A model generated the notes under the pieces. The model was not told the DNA's origin, made no database searches, and was given only the letters and a program-made list of their open reading frames with translations. A DNA stretch of 64,000 nt from Vibrio profundi (GTDB lineage Bacteria; Pseudomonadota; Gammaproteobacteria; Enterobacterales; Vibrionaceae). Positions 1 through 10,357 of this stretch are shown here, piece by piece (within the stretch, counting starts at the first letter, position 1; every line of letters starts with the position of its first letter). The translations under genes and the position numbers were made by a program. The stretch lies in NCBI RefSeq assembly GCF_005281835.1, contig NZ_RZIS01000001.1:434001-498000 (forward strand), read 5' to 3'.

Positions 1-419
1 GTACTGGCGGTGAAGATCCAGCACAAATCCGTAAAGACCTACAACAATGTATGCAGAACAACTTCTCGGTATTCCGTGAAGGCGATGCAATGGCAAAAGG
101 CCTTGAAGAACTAAAAGTGATTCGTGAGCGTCTGAAAAATGCACACCTTTCTGATAAATCTACAGAGTTCAACACTCAACGTATCGAGTGTTTAGAGCTA
201 GAAAACTTGATGGAAACGGCTTATGCAACAGCAGTTGCAGCTAACTTCCGTACAGAAAGTCGTGGAGCTCACGCTCGCTTTGACTTCCCAGATCGTGATG
301 ATGAGCAGTGGCTATGCCACTCTATTTACAACCCTGAGACAGAATCGATGTCTAAGCGTGATGTAAATATGGAACCTGTTCACCGTGAAGCATTTCCACC
401 AAAAGCACGTACGTACTAA
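1..419 (+). CDS. sdhA: Succinate dehydrogenase flavoprotein subunit, C-terminal part
   Basis: This is the 3' end of sdhA; the gene begins before the window and is in frame from base 3. The visible ~138 residues match the C-terminal helical/capping part of the family, including the [14 protein letters not shown] and [19 protein letters not shown] segments and the terminal PPKARTY. SdhA carries covalent FAD and oxidises succinate to fumarate in complex II on the cytoplasmic face of the inner membrane. The FAD-attachment histidine and active site lie outside the window. sdhB follows after 15 bp, with an AGGAGAG ribosome site in the gap, so the two genes are in one operon. Confidence 0.97.
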   Translation, partial: TGGEDPAQIRKDLQQCMQNNFSVFREGDAMAKGLEELKVIRERLKNAHLSDKSTEFNTQRIECLELENLMETAYATAVAANFRTESRGAHARFDFPDRDDEQWLCHSIYNPETESMSKRDVNMEPVHREAFPPKARTY

Positions 420-434
420 GGAGAGGGTAGCAAA

Positions 435-1148
435 ATGAAACTGAATTTCTCTGTGTATCGTTACAATCCTGATGTCGATCAGAAACCTTACATGAAGGAC
501 TACGTCCTAGAGGCAGATGAAGGCTCGGACATGATGCTTTTGGACGCACTTATTCTTCTTAAAGAACAAGACCCAACGCTAGCGTTCCGTCGTTCTTGTC
601 GTGAAGGTGTATGTGGTTCTGATGGCTTGAACATGAATGGTAAGAATGGTCTGGCTTGTATTACGCCGTTATCTGCGCTGTCTGGCCAAGATAAAATCGT
701 AATTCGTCCTCTACCAGGGTTACCTGTCGTTCGTGACCTTATTGTAGATATGACTCAGTTCTACGATAACTACGAAAAAGTTAAGCCATTCTTAGTATCT
801 GATGGCAATGTGCCACCTGCTCGTGAAAACCTACAAAGCCCTGATGAGCGCGCTCATTTAGATGGATTGTACGAATGTATTATGTGTGCATGTTGTACAA
901 CTTCTTGTCCGTCTTTCTGGTGGAATCCAGATAAATTCATCGGACCAGCAGGCCTTCTTGCAGCGTACCGTTGGTTAATTGATAGCCGTGATACAGCGAC
1001 AGATGAACGCTTGTCAGATCTTGATGACGCATTTAGCGTTTTTCGTTGCCATGGCATCATGAATTGTGTAAGTGTTTGTCCTAAGGGATTAAATCCGACG
1101 AAAGCGATTGGCCATATTAAGTCGATGCTAGTAAATCGTTCGGTTTAA
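435..1148 (+). CDS. sdhB: Succinate dehydrogenase iron-sulfur subunit
   Basis: This is the electron-transfer subunit of complex II, passing electrons from SdhA-FAD to ubiquinone. At 237 aa it has normal length. An N-terminal ferredoxin-like domain carries the [2Fe-2S] motif CREGVCGSDG (residues ~56-65) plus a later Cys (NGLAC). The C-terminal domain has two clusters of cysteines, CIMCACCTTSCP (~149) and CHGIMNCVSVCPKG (~205), for the [4Fe-4S] and [3Fe-4S] centres. A GGAGAGGG ribosome site precedes the ATG. It sits between sdhA and the suc genes, as in other gammaproteobacteria, and is followed by a terminator-like hairpin that could reduce read-through into sucA. Confidence 0.98.
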   Translation: MKLNFSVYRYNPDVDQKPYMKDYVLEADEGSDMMLLDALILLKEQDPTLAFRRSCREGVCGSDGLNMNGKNGLACITPLSALSGQDKIVIRPLPGLPVVRDLIVDMTQFYDNYEKVKPFLVSDGNVPPARENLQSPDERAHLDGLYECIMCACCTTSCPSFWWNPDKFIGPAGLLAAYRWLIDSRDTATDERLSDLDDAFSVFRCHGIMNCVSVCPKGLNPTKAIGHIKSMLVNRSV

Positions 1149-1161
1149 AAGAACAAAAATT

Positions 1162-1190
1162 GCCGCCCTTGAAGTTTTGGGGCGGCCTTT
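1162..1190 (+). terminator. Hairpin with short T run between sdhB and sucA
   Basis: GCCGCCC (1162-1168) pairs with GGGCGGC (1180-1186) across a 10-nt loop, followed by CTTTTAA. The T run is short and the operon continues, so this may be a partial terminator or an mRNA-processing or stability hairpin rather than a full stop. Confidence 0.55.
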
Positions 1191-1244
1191 TAATAGCTCG
1201 GCATAGACCGCAGCAAACGTGAAACCTACTGGTTAAGGGAAAAT

Positions 1245-4061
1245 ATGCACAACGGCGTGATGAAGGCATGGCTCGAGTCTTCACACTTGGCTGGCGCCAA
1301 TGCAACTTATGTAGAAGAACTCTACGAACTGTATCTAAGTGATCCCGATCTGGTTAGTGAGGAGTGGAAACGTGTATTTGAAGATCTGCCTGTGCAATCT
1401 TCAGAAGTGGTTGAACAACCACATTCACGAGTTCGCGAATACTTCAGACGACTCGCCCAAGAGACAAAGCATTACAACGTCCAAGTTAGTGATCCTGATG
1501 TCGATGCTAAACAAGTAAAAGTACTGCAACTTATCAATGCTTACCGATTCCGAGGGCATCAAGCTGCAAATCTAGACCCGCTAGGTCTTTGGAAGCGCGA
1601 TACAGTCTCTGAGCTGGATCCTGCATTCCACAACCTCACCGAAGATGATTTCAACGAAACGTTTAACGTCGGTTCTTTTGCCATTGGCCAAGAAACGATG
1701 GTGCTGAAAGATCTATATAAAGCACTTAAACAAACGTACTGTGGTTCTATCGGTGCAGAATACATGCACATGACTAACACTGAACAAAAACGTTGGATTC
1801 AACAACGTTTAGAATCGGTGTCTGGTCAACCATCATTCAACCGCGAAGAAAAACAATCATTCCTAGAAGAGCTAACTGCTGCCGAAGGTCTTGAGCGCTA
1901 TTTAGGCGCTAAATTCCCTGGTGCTAAGCGTTTCTCTCTAGAAGGTGGTGACGCGCTGATCCCAATGACGAAAGAAATCATTCGTCATGCCGGTGGGCAG
2001 GGTATGCGTGAAGTTGTAGTGGGCATGGCTCACCGCGGTCGTTTGAACATGCTAGTTAACGTGTTAGGTAAAAAGCCTCAAGACTTATTTGATGAGTTTG
2101 CTGGTAAACATGATGACACGTGGGGTACAGGTGACGTTAAGTATCACCAAGGTTTCTCAGCAGATTTTGCGACCCCAGGTGGAGATGTTCACTTAGCGCT
2201 AGCATTCAACCCTTCACACTTAGAAATCGTAAACCCAGTTGTAATTGGTTCTGTACGTGCTCGCCAAGATCGCCTAGGCGACAAAGATGGGCGTAGCGTA
2301 TTACCTATTACGATTCACGGTGATTCAGCAATCGCAGGTCAAGGTGTTGTGCAAGAGACATTCAATATGTCTCAAGCTCGTGGCTTCTGTGTTGGTGGTA
2401 CGGTTCGTATCGTAGTGAACAACCAAGTTGGTTTTACTACGTCAAACCCTCGTGATACACGTTCTACGATGTACTGTACCGATATCGCTAAGATGGTACA
2501 GGCGCCAATTTTCCACGTGAATGCTGATGATCCAGAAGCGGTAGCGTTTGTTGCTCGTTTAGCGTTGGATTACCGTAATACGTTTGGTCGCGATGTTGTA
2601 ATTGATTTGGTTTGTTACCGTCGTCACGGTCACAACGAAGCTGATGAGCCAAATGCAACTCAGCCTCTGATGTACCAAAAAATCAAAAAGCACCCAACTC
2701 CTCGCAAGCTGTACGCGGACGTTCTAATTGACCGTGGTGAATTCGATATCGAAACTGCTACACAATTAGTAAACGAGTATCGTGATGCTCTGGATCACGG
2801 TGAAGTTGTGGTTAAAGAATGGCGTCCAATGGCGTTGCATTCTGTTGATTGGGCTCCTTACTTAGGGCACGACTGGAATATCGAATGGGATAACGAAGTT
2901 GAACTAGAGCGATTGAAAGATCTAGGTACAAAACTTTGTCAATACCCGGACAGCCACAAGCTGCAAAGCCGAGTGAATAAGCTGTACAACGATCGTATAT
3001 CGATGATCAATGGTGAGAAGCAAATTGATTGGGGTATGGCTGAAACGTTGGCGTACGCGACATTGGTTGACGATGGTAAACGTATCCGTATCTCAGGCCA
3101 AGATTCTGGTCGTGGTACTTTCTTCCACCGTCACTCAGTACTGCATAATCAAACTGATGCAAGCACGTATGTTCCACTAGCGAATATCCATGATAAGCAG
3201 GGTCCATTCCAAGTATTTGACTCAGTACTGTCTGAAGAAGCGGTTCTTGCTTTTGAGTACGGTTATGCGACAGCAGAGCCAGGCGGCCTAACGCTTTGGG
3301 AAGCTCAGTTCGGTGACTTTGCGAACGGAGCTCAGGTTGTAATTGACCAATTTATTTCTTCTGGTGAGCAGAAATGGGCACGTTTATGTGGTCTTACTAT
3401 GCTGCTTCCACATGGTTATGAAGGTCAGGGTCCAGAACACTCATCAGCTCGTTTAGAGCGTTACTTGCAGTTATGTGCTGAACAAAACATGCAAGTAGTT
3501 GTTCCTTCTACGCCGGCTCAGGTTTATCACATGATTCGTCGCCAGGTTGTGAGACCGATGCGTCGCCCTCTGATTGTGATGTCACCTAAGTCTTTGCTAC
3601 GCCATCCGCTTTGTACTTCTTCACTTGAAGAATTATCTCAAGGTACGTTCCAGCCAGCGATTGCTGAGATTGACGACCTTAAAGCAGACAAAGTGAAACG
3701 TGTCGTATTTTGTTCTGGTAAGGTTTACTTCGACCTTCTAGAGCAGCGTCGTAAGAATGAGCAAGATGATGTTGCGATTGTACGTATTGAGCAGCTCTAC
3801 CCATTCCCTAAAGAAGATGTAGAAGCCGCTATCGCACAATACACGAACGTTGAAGATTATGTTTGGTGTCAAGAAGAGCCTCAAAACCAAGGTGCTTGGT
3901 ACAGTAGTCAACACAACTTCCGTGCAGCAATTCCAGCTGGTGCTGATCTTAAGTATGCAGGTCGCCCTGCGTCAGCCTCTCCTGCTGTAGGCTACATGTC
4001 AGTACACTTGAAACAACAAAAAGCGTTGATTGAAGACGCTCTGACCCTAATTAAGAACTAG
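1245..4061 (+). CDS. sucA: 2-oxoglutarate dehydrogenase E1 component
   Basis: This is the thiamine-diphosphate-dependent decarboxylase of the 2-oxoglutarate dehydrogenase complex. It decarboxylates 2-oxoglutarate and transfers the succinyl group to the lipoyl arm of SucB. The 938 aa are close to the E. coli length. The start at 1245 aligns with the known N terminus (KAWLESSHLAGANATYVEELY) and has AAGGGA upstream. The E1 core is visible: VVGMAHRGRLNML, GDSAIAGQGVVQET, the TPP-binding VNNQVGFTTS region and CYRRHGHNEADEP. The C-terminal transketolase-like domain ends in VKPxxxALIEDA-like sequence. It is followed by sucB after 21 bp. Confidence 0.98.
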   Translation: MHNGVMKAWLESSHLAGANATYVEELYELYLSDPDLVSEEWKRVFEDLPVQSSEVVEQPHSRVREYFRRLAQETKHYNVQVSDPDVDAKQVKVLQLINAYRFRGHQAANLDPLGLWKRDTVSELDPAFHNLTEDDFNETFNVGSFAIGQETMVLKDLYKALKQTYCGSIGAEYMHMTNTEQKRWIQQRLESVSGQPSFNREEKQSFLEELTAAEGLERYLGAKFPGAKRFSLEGGDALIPMTKEIIRHAGGQGMREVVVGMAHRGRLNMLVNVLGKKPQDLFDEFAGKHDDTWGTGDVKYHQGFSADFATPGGDVHLALAFNPSHLEIVNPVVIGSVRARQDRLGDKDGRSVLPITIHGDSAIAGQGVVQETFNMSQARGFCVGGTVRIVVNNQVGFTTSNPRDTRSTMYCTDIAKMVQAPIFHVNADDPEAVAFVARLALDYRNTFGRDVVIDLVCYRRHGHNEADEPNATQPLMYQKIKKHPTPRKLYADVLIDRGEFDIETATQLVNEYRDALDHGEVVVKEWRPMALHSVDWAPYLGHDWNIEWDNEVELERLKDLGTKLCQYPDSHKLQSRVNKLYNDRISMINGEKQIDWGMAETLAYATLVDDGKRIRISGQDSGRGTFFHRHSVLHNQTDASTYVPLANIHDKQGPFQVFDSVLSEEAVLAFEYGYATAEPGGLTLWEAQFGDFANGAQVVIDQFISSGEQKWARLCGLTMLLPHGYEGQGPEHSSARLERYLQLCAEQNMQVVVPSTPAQVYHMIRRQVVRPMRRPLIVMSPKSLLRHPLCTSSLEELSQGTFQPAIAEIDDLKADKVKRVVFCSGKVYFDLLEQRRKNEQDDVAIVRIEQLYPFPKEDVEAAIAQYTNVEDYVWCQEEPQNQGAWYSSQHNFRAAIPAGADLKYAGRPASASPAVGYMSVHLKQQKALIEDALTLIKN

Positions 4062-4082
4062 AAGTAAAAGGAAGACACAGAT

Positions 4083-5291
4083 ATGACAATTGAAATTCTG
4101 GTTCCAGATTTACCTGAATCAGTGGCTGACGCAACAGTTGCAACTTGGCACAAGAAACCTGGTGAAGCCGTTGCTCGTGATGAAGTCATTGTAGATATTG
4201 AAACAGATAAAGTAGTTCTAGAAGTACCAGCTCCTGAAGCGGGTGTTTTAGAAGCTATTATCGAAGAAGAAGGTGCGACAGTACTTTCTAAGCAACTTAT
4301 CGCTAAGCTTAAGCCGGGTGCAGTTGCGGGTGAACCAACGACAGACACAACTGAAGAAACAGAAGCTTCTCCTGATAAGCGTCATAAAGCATCTCTGTCA
4401 GAAGAGAGCAATGACGCGTTGAGCCCTGCGGTTCGTCGTCTATTAGCTGAGCACAACCTTGACGCTGGTCAAGTGAAAGGTACGGGTGTTGGTGGTCGTA
4501 TTACTCGTGAAGACATTGATGCTCATTTAGCTGCTGCTAAATCTGCACCAGTTGCATCTGCAGAGGCGCCGGTTCAAGCACCTGCTGCGGCACGTAGTCA
4601 AAAACGTGTTCCAATGACTCGTCTTCGTAAGACTGTTGCAAACCGTCTACTTGAAGCGAAAAATAGCACAGCGATGCTGACTACGTTTAACGAAGTTAAT
4701 ATGAAGCCAATCATGGATCTTCGTAAGCAGTACAAAGATCAATTCGAAGAGCGCCACGGCACTCGTTTAGGTTTCATGTCTTTCTACGTGAAAGCGGTAA
4801 CAGAAGCGCTAAAACGCTTCCCTGAAGTTAACGCGTCAATCGATGGTACAGACATCGTTTACCACAACTACTTTGACATCAGCATGGCAGTATCGACTCC
4901 ACGTGGTCTTGTTACTCCTGTACTGAAAGATTGCGATACTCTAGGTTTCGCAGACATCGAAAAAGGCATCAAAGAGCTGGCAATCAAAGGCCGTGACGGC
5001 AAGCTAACAGTTGATGAATTAATCGGTGGTAACTTCACTATCACAAATGGTGGTGTATTTGGTTCGTTGATGTCTACGCCTATTATCAACCCACCTCAAT
5101 CAGCAATTCTTGGTATGCATAAAATCCAAGAGCGCCCGATGGCTGTTGATGGAAAAGTAGAAATTCTACCAATGATGTACCTAGCGTTGTCATACGATCA
5201 CCGTCTAATTGATGGCCGTGAATCAGTTGGCTTCCTAGTGACAATTAAAGAATTACTAGAAGATCCAGCTCGCTTATTACTAGACGTATAA
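4083..5291 (+). CDS. sucB: Dihydrolipoyllysine succinyltransferase, E2 component of 2-oxoglutarate dehydrogenase
   Basis: This is the core of the 2-oxoglutarate dehydrogenase complex; it transfers succinyl from the lipoyl arm to CoA. Residues 1-77 form one lipoyl domain with the modified lysine at K43 (ETDKVVLEV). A flexible linker follows, then the E1/E3-binding domain (~110-145, [14 protein letters not shown]...[13 protein letters not shown]), an Ala/Pro-rich linker and the catalytic domain. The active-site [11 protein letters not shown] places catalytic His at 373 and Asp at 377. The 402-aa length is usual. The E3 subunit (lpd) is not in the window. Confidence 0.98.
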   Translation: MTIEILVPDLPESVADATVATWHKKPGEAVARDEVIVDIETDKVVLEVPAPEAGVLEAIIEEEGATVLSKQLIAKLKPGAVAGEPTTDTTEETEASPDKRHKASLSEESNDALSPAVRRLLAEHNLDAGQVKGTGVGGRITREDIDAHLAAAKSAPVASAEAPVQAPAAARSQKRVPMTRLRKTVANRLLEAKNSTAMLTTFNEVNMKPIMDLRKQYKDQFEERHGTRLGFMSFYVKAVTEALKRFPEVNASIDGTDIVYHNYFDISMAVSTPRGLVTPVLKDCDTLGFADIEKGIKELAIKGRDGKLTVDELIGGNFTITNGGVFGSLMSTPIINPPQSAILGMHKIQERPMAVDGKVEILPMMYLALSYDHRLIDGRESVGFLVTIKELLEDPARLLLDV

Positions 5292-5301
5292 GTTGAGCGC
5301 T

Positions 5302-5334
5302 ATAGGGAGTTCGCATTTGTGGACTCTCTATTTT
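5302..5334 (+). terminator. Hairpin after sucB
   Basis: ATAGGGAGTTC (5302-5312) can pair with GGACTCTCTAT (5321-5331) using two G-U pairs, followed by TTT. It lies in the 189-bp gap between sucB and sucC, so sucCD may be partly uncoupled from sucAB. The T run is weak. Confidence 0.45.
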
Positions 5335-5480
5335 AGTAAGCTAAATATGCTCACATTTAGTTTAGATTTTATCGAAGAATCGATAAGAGTTTAGAAGCAC
5401 CCTACGATGTAGACTCAGCAATGCTGATTGTCTAATGGAAATAATAAATCCCTTTAGGGATAAACAAATGGAATAACAAA

Positions 5481-6647
5481 ATGAATTTGCATGAATATCA
5501 AGCCAAACAGCTGTTTGCAGAATTCGGTTTGCCTGTACCAGAAGGTTTCGCATGTGATACTGCTCAAGAGGCTTTCGAAGCTGCTGGCCGTATCAGCACT
5601 GAAAAGAAAGTAGTTAAGTGTCAAGTGCACGCAGGTGGCCGTGGTAAAGCGGGTGGCGTTGAGCTGCACGACACTAAAGAAGGTGTTAAAGAGTTTGCTC
5701 AAAAATGGCTTGGTAAAAACCTAGTTACTTACCAAACAGACGCGAATGGTCAGCCTGTAACTAAGATCCTAGTAGAAGAAGCTTCGAACATTGCTAACGA
5801 ACTTTACCTAGGCGCAGTTGTAGACCGTGCAACTCGTAAAATTGTATTCATGGCGTCGACTGAAGGCGGTGTGGATATCGAGAAAATCGCTGAAGAAACT
5901 CCTGAGTTGATTCACCAATCTGCGATCGATCCTCTAGTAGGTCCTCAAGCTTACCAAGGCCGTGAACTAGCATTCAAATTGGGTCTAGCTGGCGATCAAA
6001 TCAAACAATTCGTTAAGATCTTCATGGGTCTTGGTGAAATGTTCGCTCAGTACGATTTAGCTTTACTAGAAATCAACCCGCTTGTTATCACTGGCGAAGG
6101 TAACCTTCTTTGTCTAGACGGAAAGATCAACATCGACTCAAACGCGATGTACCGTCAGCCTAAACTACGTGAAATGCACGATCCATCTCAAGAAGATGAG
6201 CGCGAAGCGCACGCTGCACAGTGGGAACTAAACTACGTAGCACTAGACGGTAACGTTGGCTGTATGGTTAACGGTGCAGGTCTAGCAATGGGGACGATGG
6301 ATATCGTTAACCTACACGGTGGCAAGCCAGCAAACTTCCTTGATGTAGGCGGCGGCGCGACAAAAGAGCGTGTAGCTGAAGCATTCAAGATCATTCTTTC
6401 TGATGACAATGTTAGCGCAGTACTAGTAAACATCTTCGGTGGTATCGTTCGTTGTGACATGATCGCTGAAGGTATTATCGGTGCGGTTAAAGAGGTTGGC
6501 GTAACAGTTCCTGTTGTTGTTCGTCTTGAAGGTACTAACGCTGATCTAGGTCGCGAAGTTCTTGCTAATTCTGATGTTGATATCATTGCAGCTGAGTCTC
6601 TAACAGACGCTGCTCAAAAAGTTGTTGCTGCTGCGGAGGCTAAATAA
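5481..6647 (+). CDS. sucC: Succinyl-CoA synthetase (ADP-forming) beta subunit
   Basis: With SucD it converts succinyl-CoA plus ADP and phosphate to succinate plus ATP. At 388 aa it has family length. The N terminus [20 protein letters not shown] is canonical. An ATP-grasp domain (~1-240) contains [15 protein letters not shown], and the C-terminal CoA-ligase domain contains [13 protein letters not shown] and [16 protein letters not shown]. The stop codon overlaps the sucD start by one base (TAATG), which implies translational coupling for the heterotetramer. Confidence 0.98.
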   Translation: MNLHEYQAKQLFAEFGLPVPEGFACDTAQEAFEAAGRISTEKKVVKCQVHAGGRGKAGGVELHDTKEGVKEFAQKWLGKNLVTYQTDANGQPVTKILVEEASNIANELYLGAVVDRATRKIVFMASTEGGVDIEKIAEETPELIHQSAIDPLVGPQAYQGRELAFKLGLAGDQIKQFVKIFMGLGEMFAQYDLALLEINPLVITGEGNLLCLDGKINIDSNAMYRQPKLREMHDPSQEDEREAHAAQWELNYVALDGNVGCMVNGAGLAMGTMDIVNLHGGKPANFLDVGGGATKERVAEAFKIILSDDNVSAVLVNIFGGIVRCDMIAEGIIGAVKEVGVTVPVVVRLEGTNADLGREVLANSDVDIIAAESLTDAAQKVVAAAEAK

Positions 6648-7519
6648 TGTCTGTACTAATTAATAAAGACACTAAAGTAATCTGTCAGGGTTTCACTGGT
6701 GGTCAAGGCACTTTCCACTCAGAGCAAGCAATTGCTTACGGTACTCAAATGGTTGGTGGTGTTTCTCCTGGTAAAGGCGGTCAAACTCACCTAGGTCTTC
6801 CTGTATTCAACACAGTACGTGAAGCAGTAGAAGCAACTGGCGCAACAGCTACAGTTATCTACGTGCCAGCACCTTTCTGTAAAGATGCAATTCTGGAAGC
6901 GATTGATGCAGGTATCGAGCTAATCGTAACGATCACTGAAGGTATCCCAACTACAGATATGATCGATGTTAAAGTGAAGCTAGAAGAAACTGGCGTTCGC
7001 ATGATCGGTCCTAACTGTCCAGGTCTTATCACTCCAGATGAGTGTAAGATTGGTATCATGCCTGGGCACATCCACAAGAAAGGTAAAGTAGGTATTGTAT
7101 CTCGTTCAGGTACTCTTACTTACGAAGCAGTTAAACAAACTACAGACGAAGGCTTTGGTCAGTCGACGTGTGTTGGTATCGGTGGTGACCCAATCCCAGG
7201 TTCAAACTTCATTGATATCCTAAAGCTGTTCCAAGAAGACCCGGAAACAGAAGCAATCGTAATGATTGGTGAGATCGGTGGTACTGCGGAAGAAGAAGCT
7301 GCAGCGTTCATCAAAGAGAACGTAACTAAGCCAGTTGTTTCTTACATTGCGGGTGTTACTGCTCCTCCAGGTAAACGTATGGGCCACGCTGGTGCGATTA
7401 TCTCTGGTGGTAAAGGTACTGCTGAAGACAAATTCGCAGCACTAGAAGCTGCAGGCGTTAAGACTGTTAAGTCTCTTGCTGACATCGGTAAAGGTCTACG
7501 CGAGATTACTGGTTGGTAA
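6647..7519 (+). CDS. sucD: Succinyl-CoA synthetase alpha subunit
   Basis: The alpha subunit binds CoA and carries the phosphohistidine intermediate. Its 290 aa contain an N-terminal Rossmann CoA-binding domain ([27 protein letters not shown]) and a C-terminal flavodoxin-like domain. The phosphorylated His is H247 in [11 protein letters not shown]. The ATG overlaps the sucC stop. A strong bidirectional terminator follows, marking the end of the sdh-suc operon against the convergent znuB. Confidence 0.98.
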   Translation: MSVLINKDTKVICQGFTGGQGTFHSEQAIAYGTQMVGGVSPGKGGQTHLGLPVFNTVREAVEATGATATVIYVPAPFCKDAILEAIDAGIELIVTITEGIPTTDMIDVKVKLEETGVRMIGPNCPGLITPDECKIGIMPGHIHKKGKVGIVSRSGTLTYEAVKQTTDEGFGQSTCVGIGGDPIPGSNFIDILKLFQEDPETEAIVMIGEIGGTAEEEAAAFIKENVTKPVVSYIAGVTAPPGKRMGHAGAIISGGKGTAEDKFAALEAAGVKTVKSLADIGKGLREITGW

Positions 7520-7544
7520 TCTGCGTATTATCGCGATAGATAAT

Positions 7545-7574
7545 AAAAAGGCTTGGTATTTACCAAGCTTTTTT
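7545..7574. terminator. Bidirectional terminator between sucD and znuB
   Basis: AAAAGGCTTGGTA pairs with TACCAAGCTTTT with a single bulged G. T-rich flanks on both strands fit termination of sucD (+) and znuB (-), which converge here. Confidence 0.85.
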
Positions 7575-7590
7575 GTATCTGATAGTTCAC

Positions 7591-8376
7591 TTAGCTCTTC
7601 GTTCTAATGCCTTGGACGAGCATAAACATAAAGGTTGCACTGAGAACAACTGATGGACCTGCTGGAGTATCATAAAACCAAGATAAACTCAGGCCGAGTA
7701 GAACCGCTATTGCACCAATTAAGGATGCGAGTAGCGCCATTTGCTCAGGAGTTTTGGAGAACTTACGAGCTGTAGCTGCTGGAATAATGAGAAGTGAAGT
7801 CATGATTAAGGCACCAACGAATTTCATGCCTACCGCGATCACGATCCCAACCATTAACATTAAAGCCAAGCGCATTAAATCAATATTAATACCATCTACG
7901 GCCGCTAAATCCTCACTGACTGTCGTAGATAGCAGAGAGCGCCAACACAACGCTAAAATATAGCCTACCGCAATGACTCCACCAAAAATAAACCATAAAT
8001 CAGTCGGTGATACAGCGAGTAGATCACCAAATAGATAGCTCATTAAATCTACACGAACATTATCTAGAAAGCTGACGGCGACAAGGCCTAAAGACAATGA
8101 GCTGTGAGCCAGAATACCGAGTAGAGTATCCGTTGCGACGAGTTGCTGTTTTTGTAGTGTGACTAAGACAGTTGCAAGTAACAAGCAGCAAACAAGTAGG
8201 GCAAGATATAGGTTAATGTCCAATAAAAAGCCGAGTGCTAGCCCCATGAGAGAAGCATGAGCTAATGTGTCGCCGAAATAAGCCATCTTTCGCCAAACTA
8301 CAAATGATCCTAGCGGACCTGCGATTGCTGCGATGCCTAGACCTGCAAGAATTGAAGGTAATAGAAACTCAATCAT
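7591..8376 (-). CDS. znuB: Zinc ABC transporter permease ZnuB
   Basis: This is the inner-membrane permease of the high-affinity zinc importer. Starting at [13 protein letters not shown] (8376) gives 261 aa, matching E. coli ZnuB from its first residues; a start four codons earlier (8388) is possible but unlikely. It is highly hydrophobic with multiple membrane segments and family-typical stretches: [57 protein letters not shown] and [12 protein letters not shown]. It overlaps the end of znuC and is co-transcribed with it from the Zur-controlled promoter. Confidence 0.95.
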   Translation of the reverse strand: MIEFLLPSILAGLGIAAIAGPLGSFVVWRKMAYFGDTLAHASLMGLALGFLLDINLYLALLVCCLLLATVLVTLQKQQLVATDTLLGILAHSSLSLGLVAVSFLDNVRVDLMSYLFGDLLAVSPTDLWFIFGGVIAVGYILALCWRSLLSTTVSEDLAAVDGINIDLMRLALMLMVGIVIAVGMKFVGALIMTSLLIIPAATARKFSKTPEQMALLASLIGAIAVLLGLSLSWFYDTPAGPSVVLSATFMFMLVQGIRTKS

Positions 8377-9154
8377 GATGGTGCCCATGTGATTGGTGAG
8401 AGCATTGGTGCGCGTCGCCTTTAACTGGCTGGCCTGCTAAGTCATGGTGATGATGACTATGCTCGTGATGATAGAATGCCAAAGTTTCTTGCGGAGCTCC
8501 GCCAAATAGCGCGATATACGATGGATGTTGTTTGATATCAGCAGGTGAACCTGAGCAACAAACGTGATGGTGCAAACAAATCACGTCGTCGGTTTTTGCC
8601 ATGACCAAATGTAAATCGTGCGAAACCATAAATACACCACAACCAAATCGATGCCTCAATGTGTCAATCAACTCGTATAAGTCAATTTGCCCTTGTACAT
8701 CGACACCTTGCGCGGGTTCATCGAGTACCAAAAGATCGGGTCTACGTAATAGTGCTCGAGCGATTAAAACACGCTGGTTCTCTCCACCCGATAATTTGTG
8801 CATATTACTAAGCAGCAAGTGTTCGGCACCCACCAAGCGCAGCGCTTCTAGGATTTCTTGTTTGCTAAATCGACCTGTTAGCTTCAAAAATCGCTGCACA
8901 TTCAGTGGGAGGGAATCATTAAGTTTGAGCTTTTGGGGAACATAGCCAATCACCAACTTACTGTGATGAGTGAGTGAGCCAGTGTATTTCTTTTGAAGGC
9001 CGAGAATGACTTTAACTAAGGTGGATTTACCTGCACCGTTAGGCCCAATTAATGTGGTAATTTTACCTTTCTCTAGCTTAAGAGAGATAGAATCGAGAAC
9101 TTTTCGTCCGTCGAATTCAACACTGACACCATCGAGTTGGATTAAGCTATCCAT
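8369..9154 (-). CDS. znuC: Zinc ABC transporter ATPase ZnuC
   Basis: This is the cytoplasmic ATPase of the ZnuABC importer. Visible motifs are Walker [10 protein letters not shown] (~40), Q-loop VPQKLKL, signature LSGGENQR, Walker [13 protein letters not shown] and the H-loop VSHD. The 261-aa protein ends in an unusually His-rich tail, with clusters near residues 225-236 (HHEHSHHHH) and at the very end (HQSHGHHHD). The tail may bind or buffer zinc. Its last codons overlap the start of znuB. It is divergent from znuA across a Zur-box palindrome. Confidence 0.95.
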   Translation of the reverse strand: MDSLIQLDGVSVEFDGRKVLDSISLKLEKGKITTLIGPNGAGKSTLVKVILGLQKKYTGSLTHHSKLVIGYVPQKLKLNDSLPLNVQRFLKLTGRFSKQEILEALRLVGAEHLLLSNMHKLSGGENQRVLIARALLRRPDLLVLDEPAQGVDVQGQIDLYELIDTLRHRFGCGVFMVSHDLHLVMAKTDDVICLHHHVCCSGSPADIKQHPSYIALFGGAPQETLAFYHHEHSHHHHDLAGQPVKGDAHQCSHQSHGHHHD

Positions 9155-9179
9155 GAATAGAACTCATTTGCAATTAACT

Positions 9180-9198
9180 AATGTTATAATGTAACATT
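9180..9198. promoter_or_regulatory. Zur-box palindrome
   Basis: AATGTTATAATGTAACATT lies in the 83-bp gap between divergent znuC and znuA. The outer arms AATGTTA/TAACATT are perfect, and the sequence matches the enterobacterial Zur consensus core (TGTTATA-N-TATAACA) at nearly every position. One site could repress both directions when zinc is plentiful. Confidence 0.85.
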
Positions 9199-9237
9199 TG
9201 TGAACTTCCTAAGCTACTTTTCCTTTATTGAGGCTGT

Positions 9238-10122
9238 ATGTTTCGTTCTTTGCTTTTGGGCGGCTGTGTTTTACTGACGCCAATTGTAGCGCAAGCTACT
9301 ACCGTATTGACTAGTTTCAAACCAATCCAAATGATTGTTACCGAGTTAACTCTTGATGTAACGCAGCCAGATGTGGTGATGAGTAACAATGCGTCCCCAC
9401 ATGATTATGCACTAAAACCGTCGGATGTTAAAAAGCTGAACAACGCTGATCTTTTTATTTGGTTTGGACCTGAGTTGGAATCATTTCTTACTAAAGTAAC
9501 AGAAGGCAAAGATAACGTTCTTACGATTAGCGACATACCTAATTTGCCGCTGAGAGAATACGGTGAGCAGCAGCATGAAGAACACGAAGGGCATAATCAC
9601 GGTAGTGTCGATGCACATTTTTGGTTAGGTACGGAGCAAGTAAAATTGGTTGCCCAAGCTATCAGTCAAAAGCTGATCGAACGTGATCACGAGAATACTG
9701 ATATTTATAAGCAAAACTTGAAGGCTTTCTTAGTGAATCTGAATACGGCCGAACAAGATATCATCGACACGCTTAATCCAATTAAAGATAAAGGTTATTA
9801 CGTTTTCCACGACGCATATGGGTATTTTGAAGAGACATACGGACTAAACAACCTTGGCTACTTTACCGTAAGCCCAGATAGAAAGCCTGGAGCCAAGACG
9901 TTGATTAGAATTCGAAAAACCTTAGTAAAAGATAATGTTCAATGTGTATTTTCAGAGCCACAGTTTACTCCCGCGGTTATTGAATCCGTAACTAGAGGCA
10001 GTAATGTAAGGCAAGGTCAGCTGGACCCTGTTGGTTCTTCTATCGAAGTGAAATCAGGGAGCTACTTCACTTTCATCAAAGGCATTGCAAATAGCTATGA
10101 AGAGTGTCTAGCTAATAACTAA
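9238..10122 (+). CDS. znuA: Zinc-binding periplasmic protein ZnuA
   Basis: This periplasmic solute receptor delivers Zn2+ to ZnuBC. Its 294 aa begin with a signal peptide (MFRSLLLGGCVLLTPIVAQA). The cluster A-I fold has metal-ligand histidines in NNASPHDYALKPSD (~60), SVDAHFWL (~130) and YFVFHDAYGYFE-like sequence (YYVFHDAYGYF, ~190). A His/Glu-rich loop (QQHEEHEGHNHG, ~115-126) is typical of ZnuA. It is transcribed divergently from znuCB. No convincing terminator follows within the 235-bp gap before the AraC-type gene. Confidence 0.95.
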   Translation: MFRSLLLGGCVLLTPIVAQATTVLTSFKPIQMIVTELTLDVTQPDVVMSNNASPHDYALKPSDVKKLNNADLFIWFGPELESFLTKVTEGKDNVLTISDIPNLPLREYGEQQHEEHEGHNHGSVDAHFWLGTEQVKLVAQAISQKLIERDHENTDIYKQNLKAFLVNLNTAEQDIIDTLNPIKDKGYYVFHDAYGYFEETYGLNNLGYFTVSPDRKPGAKTLIRIRKTLVKDNVQCVFSEPQFTPAVIESVTRGSNVRQGQLDPVGSSIEVKSGSYFTFIKGIANSYEECLANN

Positions 10123-10357
10123 CCCGTCTAATAAATCTATGGTGTTTCGCGTAATGAAGGAATTCTTACCGCAATTACGTGATCACCTAGTTAATTTTAA
10201 AGCCCGCTTTGTAAACTCTCTACTTTAAATACGATTTTCGGCTAGAATGATAGACATAATTATCATCTAAAAAAAACAATAAATACTTATTTTTAAATAA
10301 CTTAATGCATATTTACATTAAGGTGATTTCTAGTTTTTGCTGCTTTAGGGTCGAAAA

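Noticed and set aside
5335-5480. CRP site upstream of sucC
   Set aside because: A TGCTCACA-like half-site is present but the other half is missing.
6233-6586. 117-aa minus-strand ORF inside sucC
   Set aside because: It is antisense to a highly conserved gene, with low-complexity Ser/Thr-rich shadow composition.
10247-10266. Fur or Zur box upstream of the AraC-type gene
   Set aside because: ATGATA and TTATCAT form an inverted repeat, but one half fits the Fur consensus at only about half of its positions, so I do not call it.
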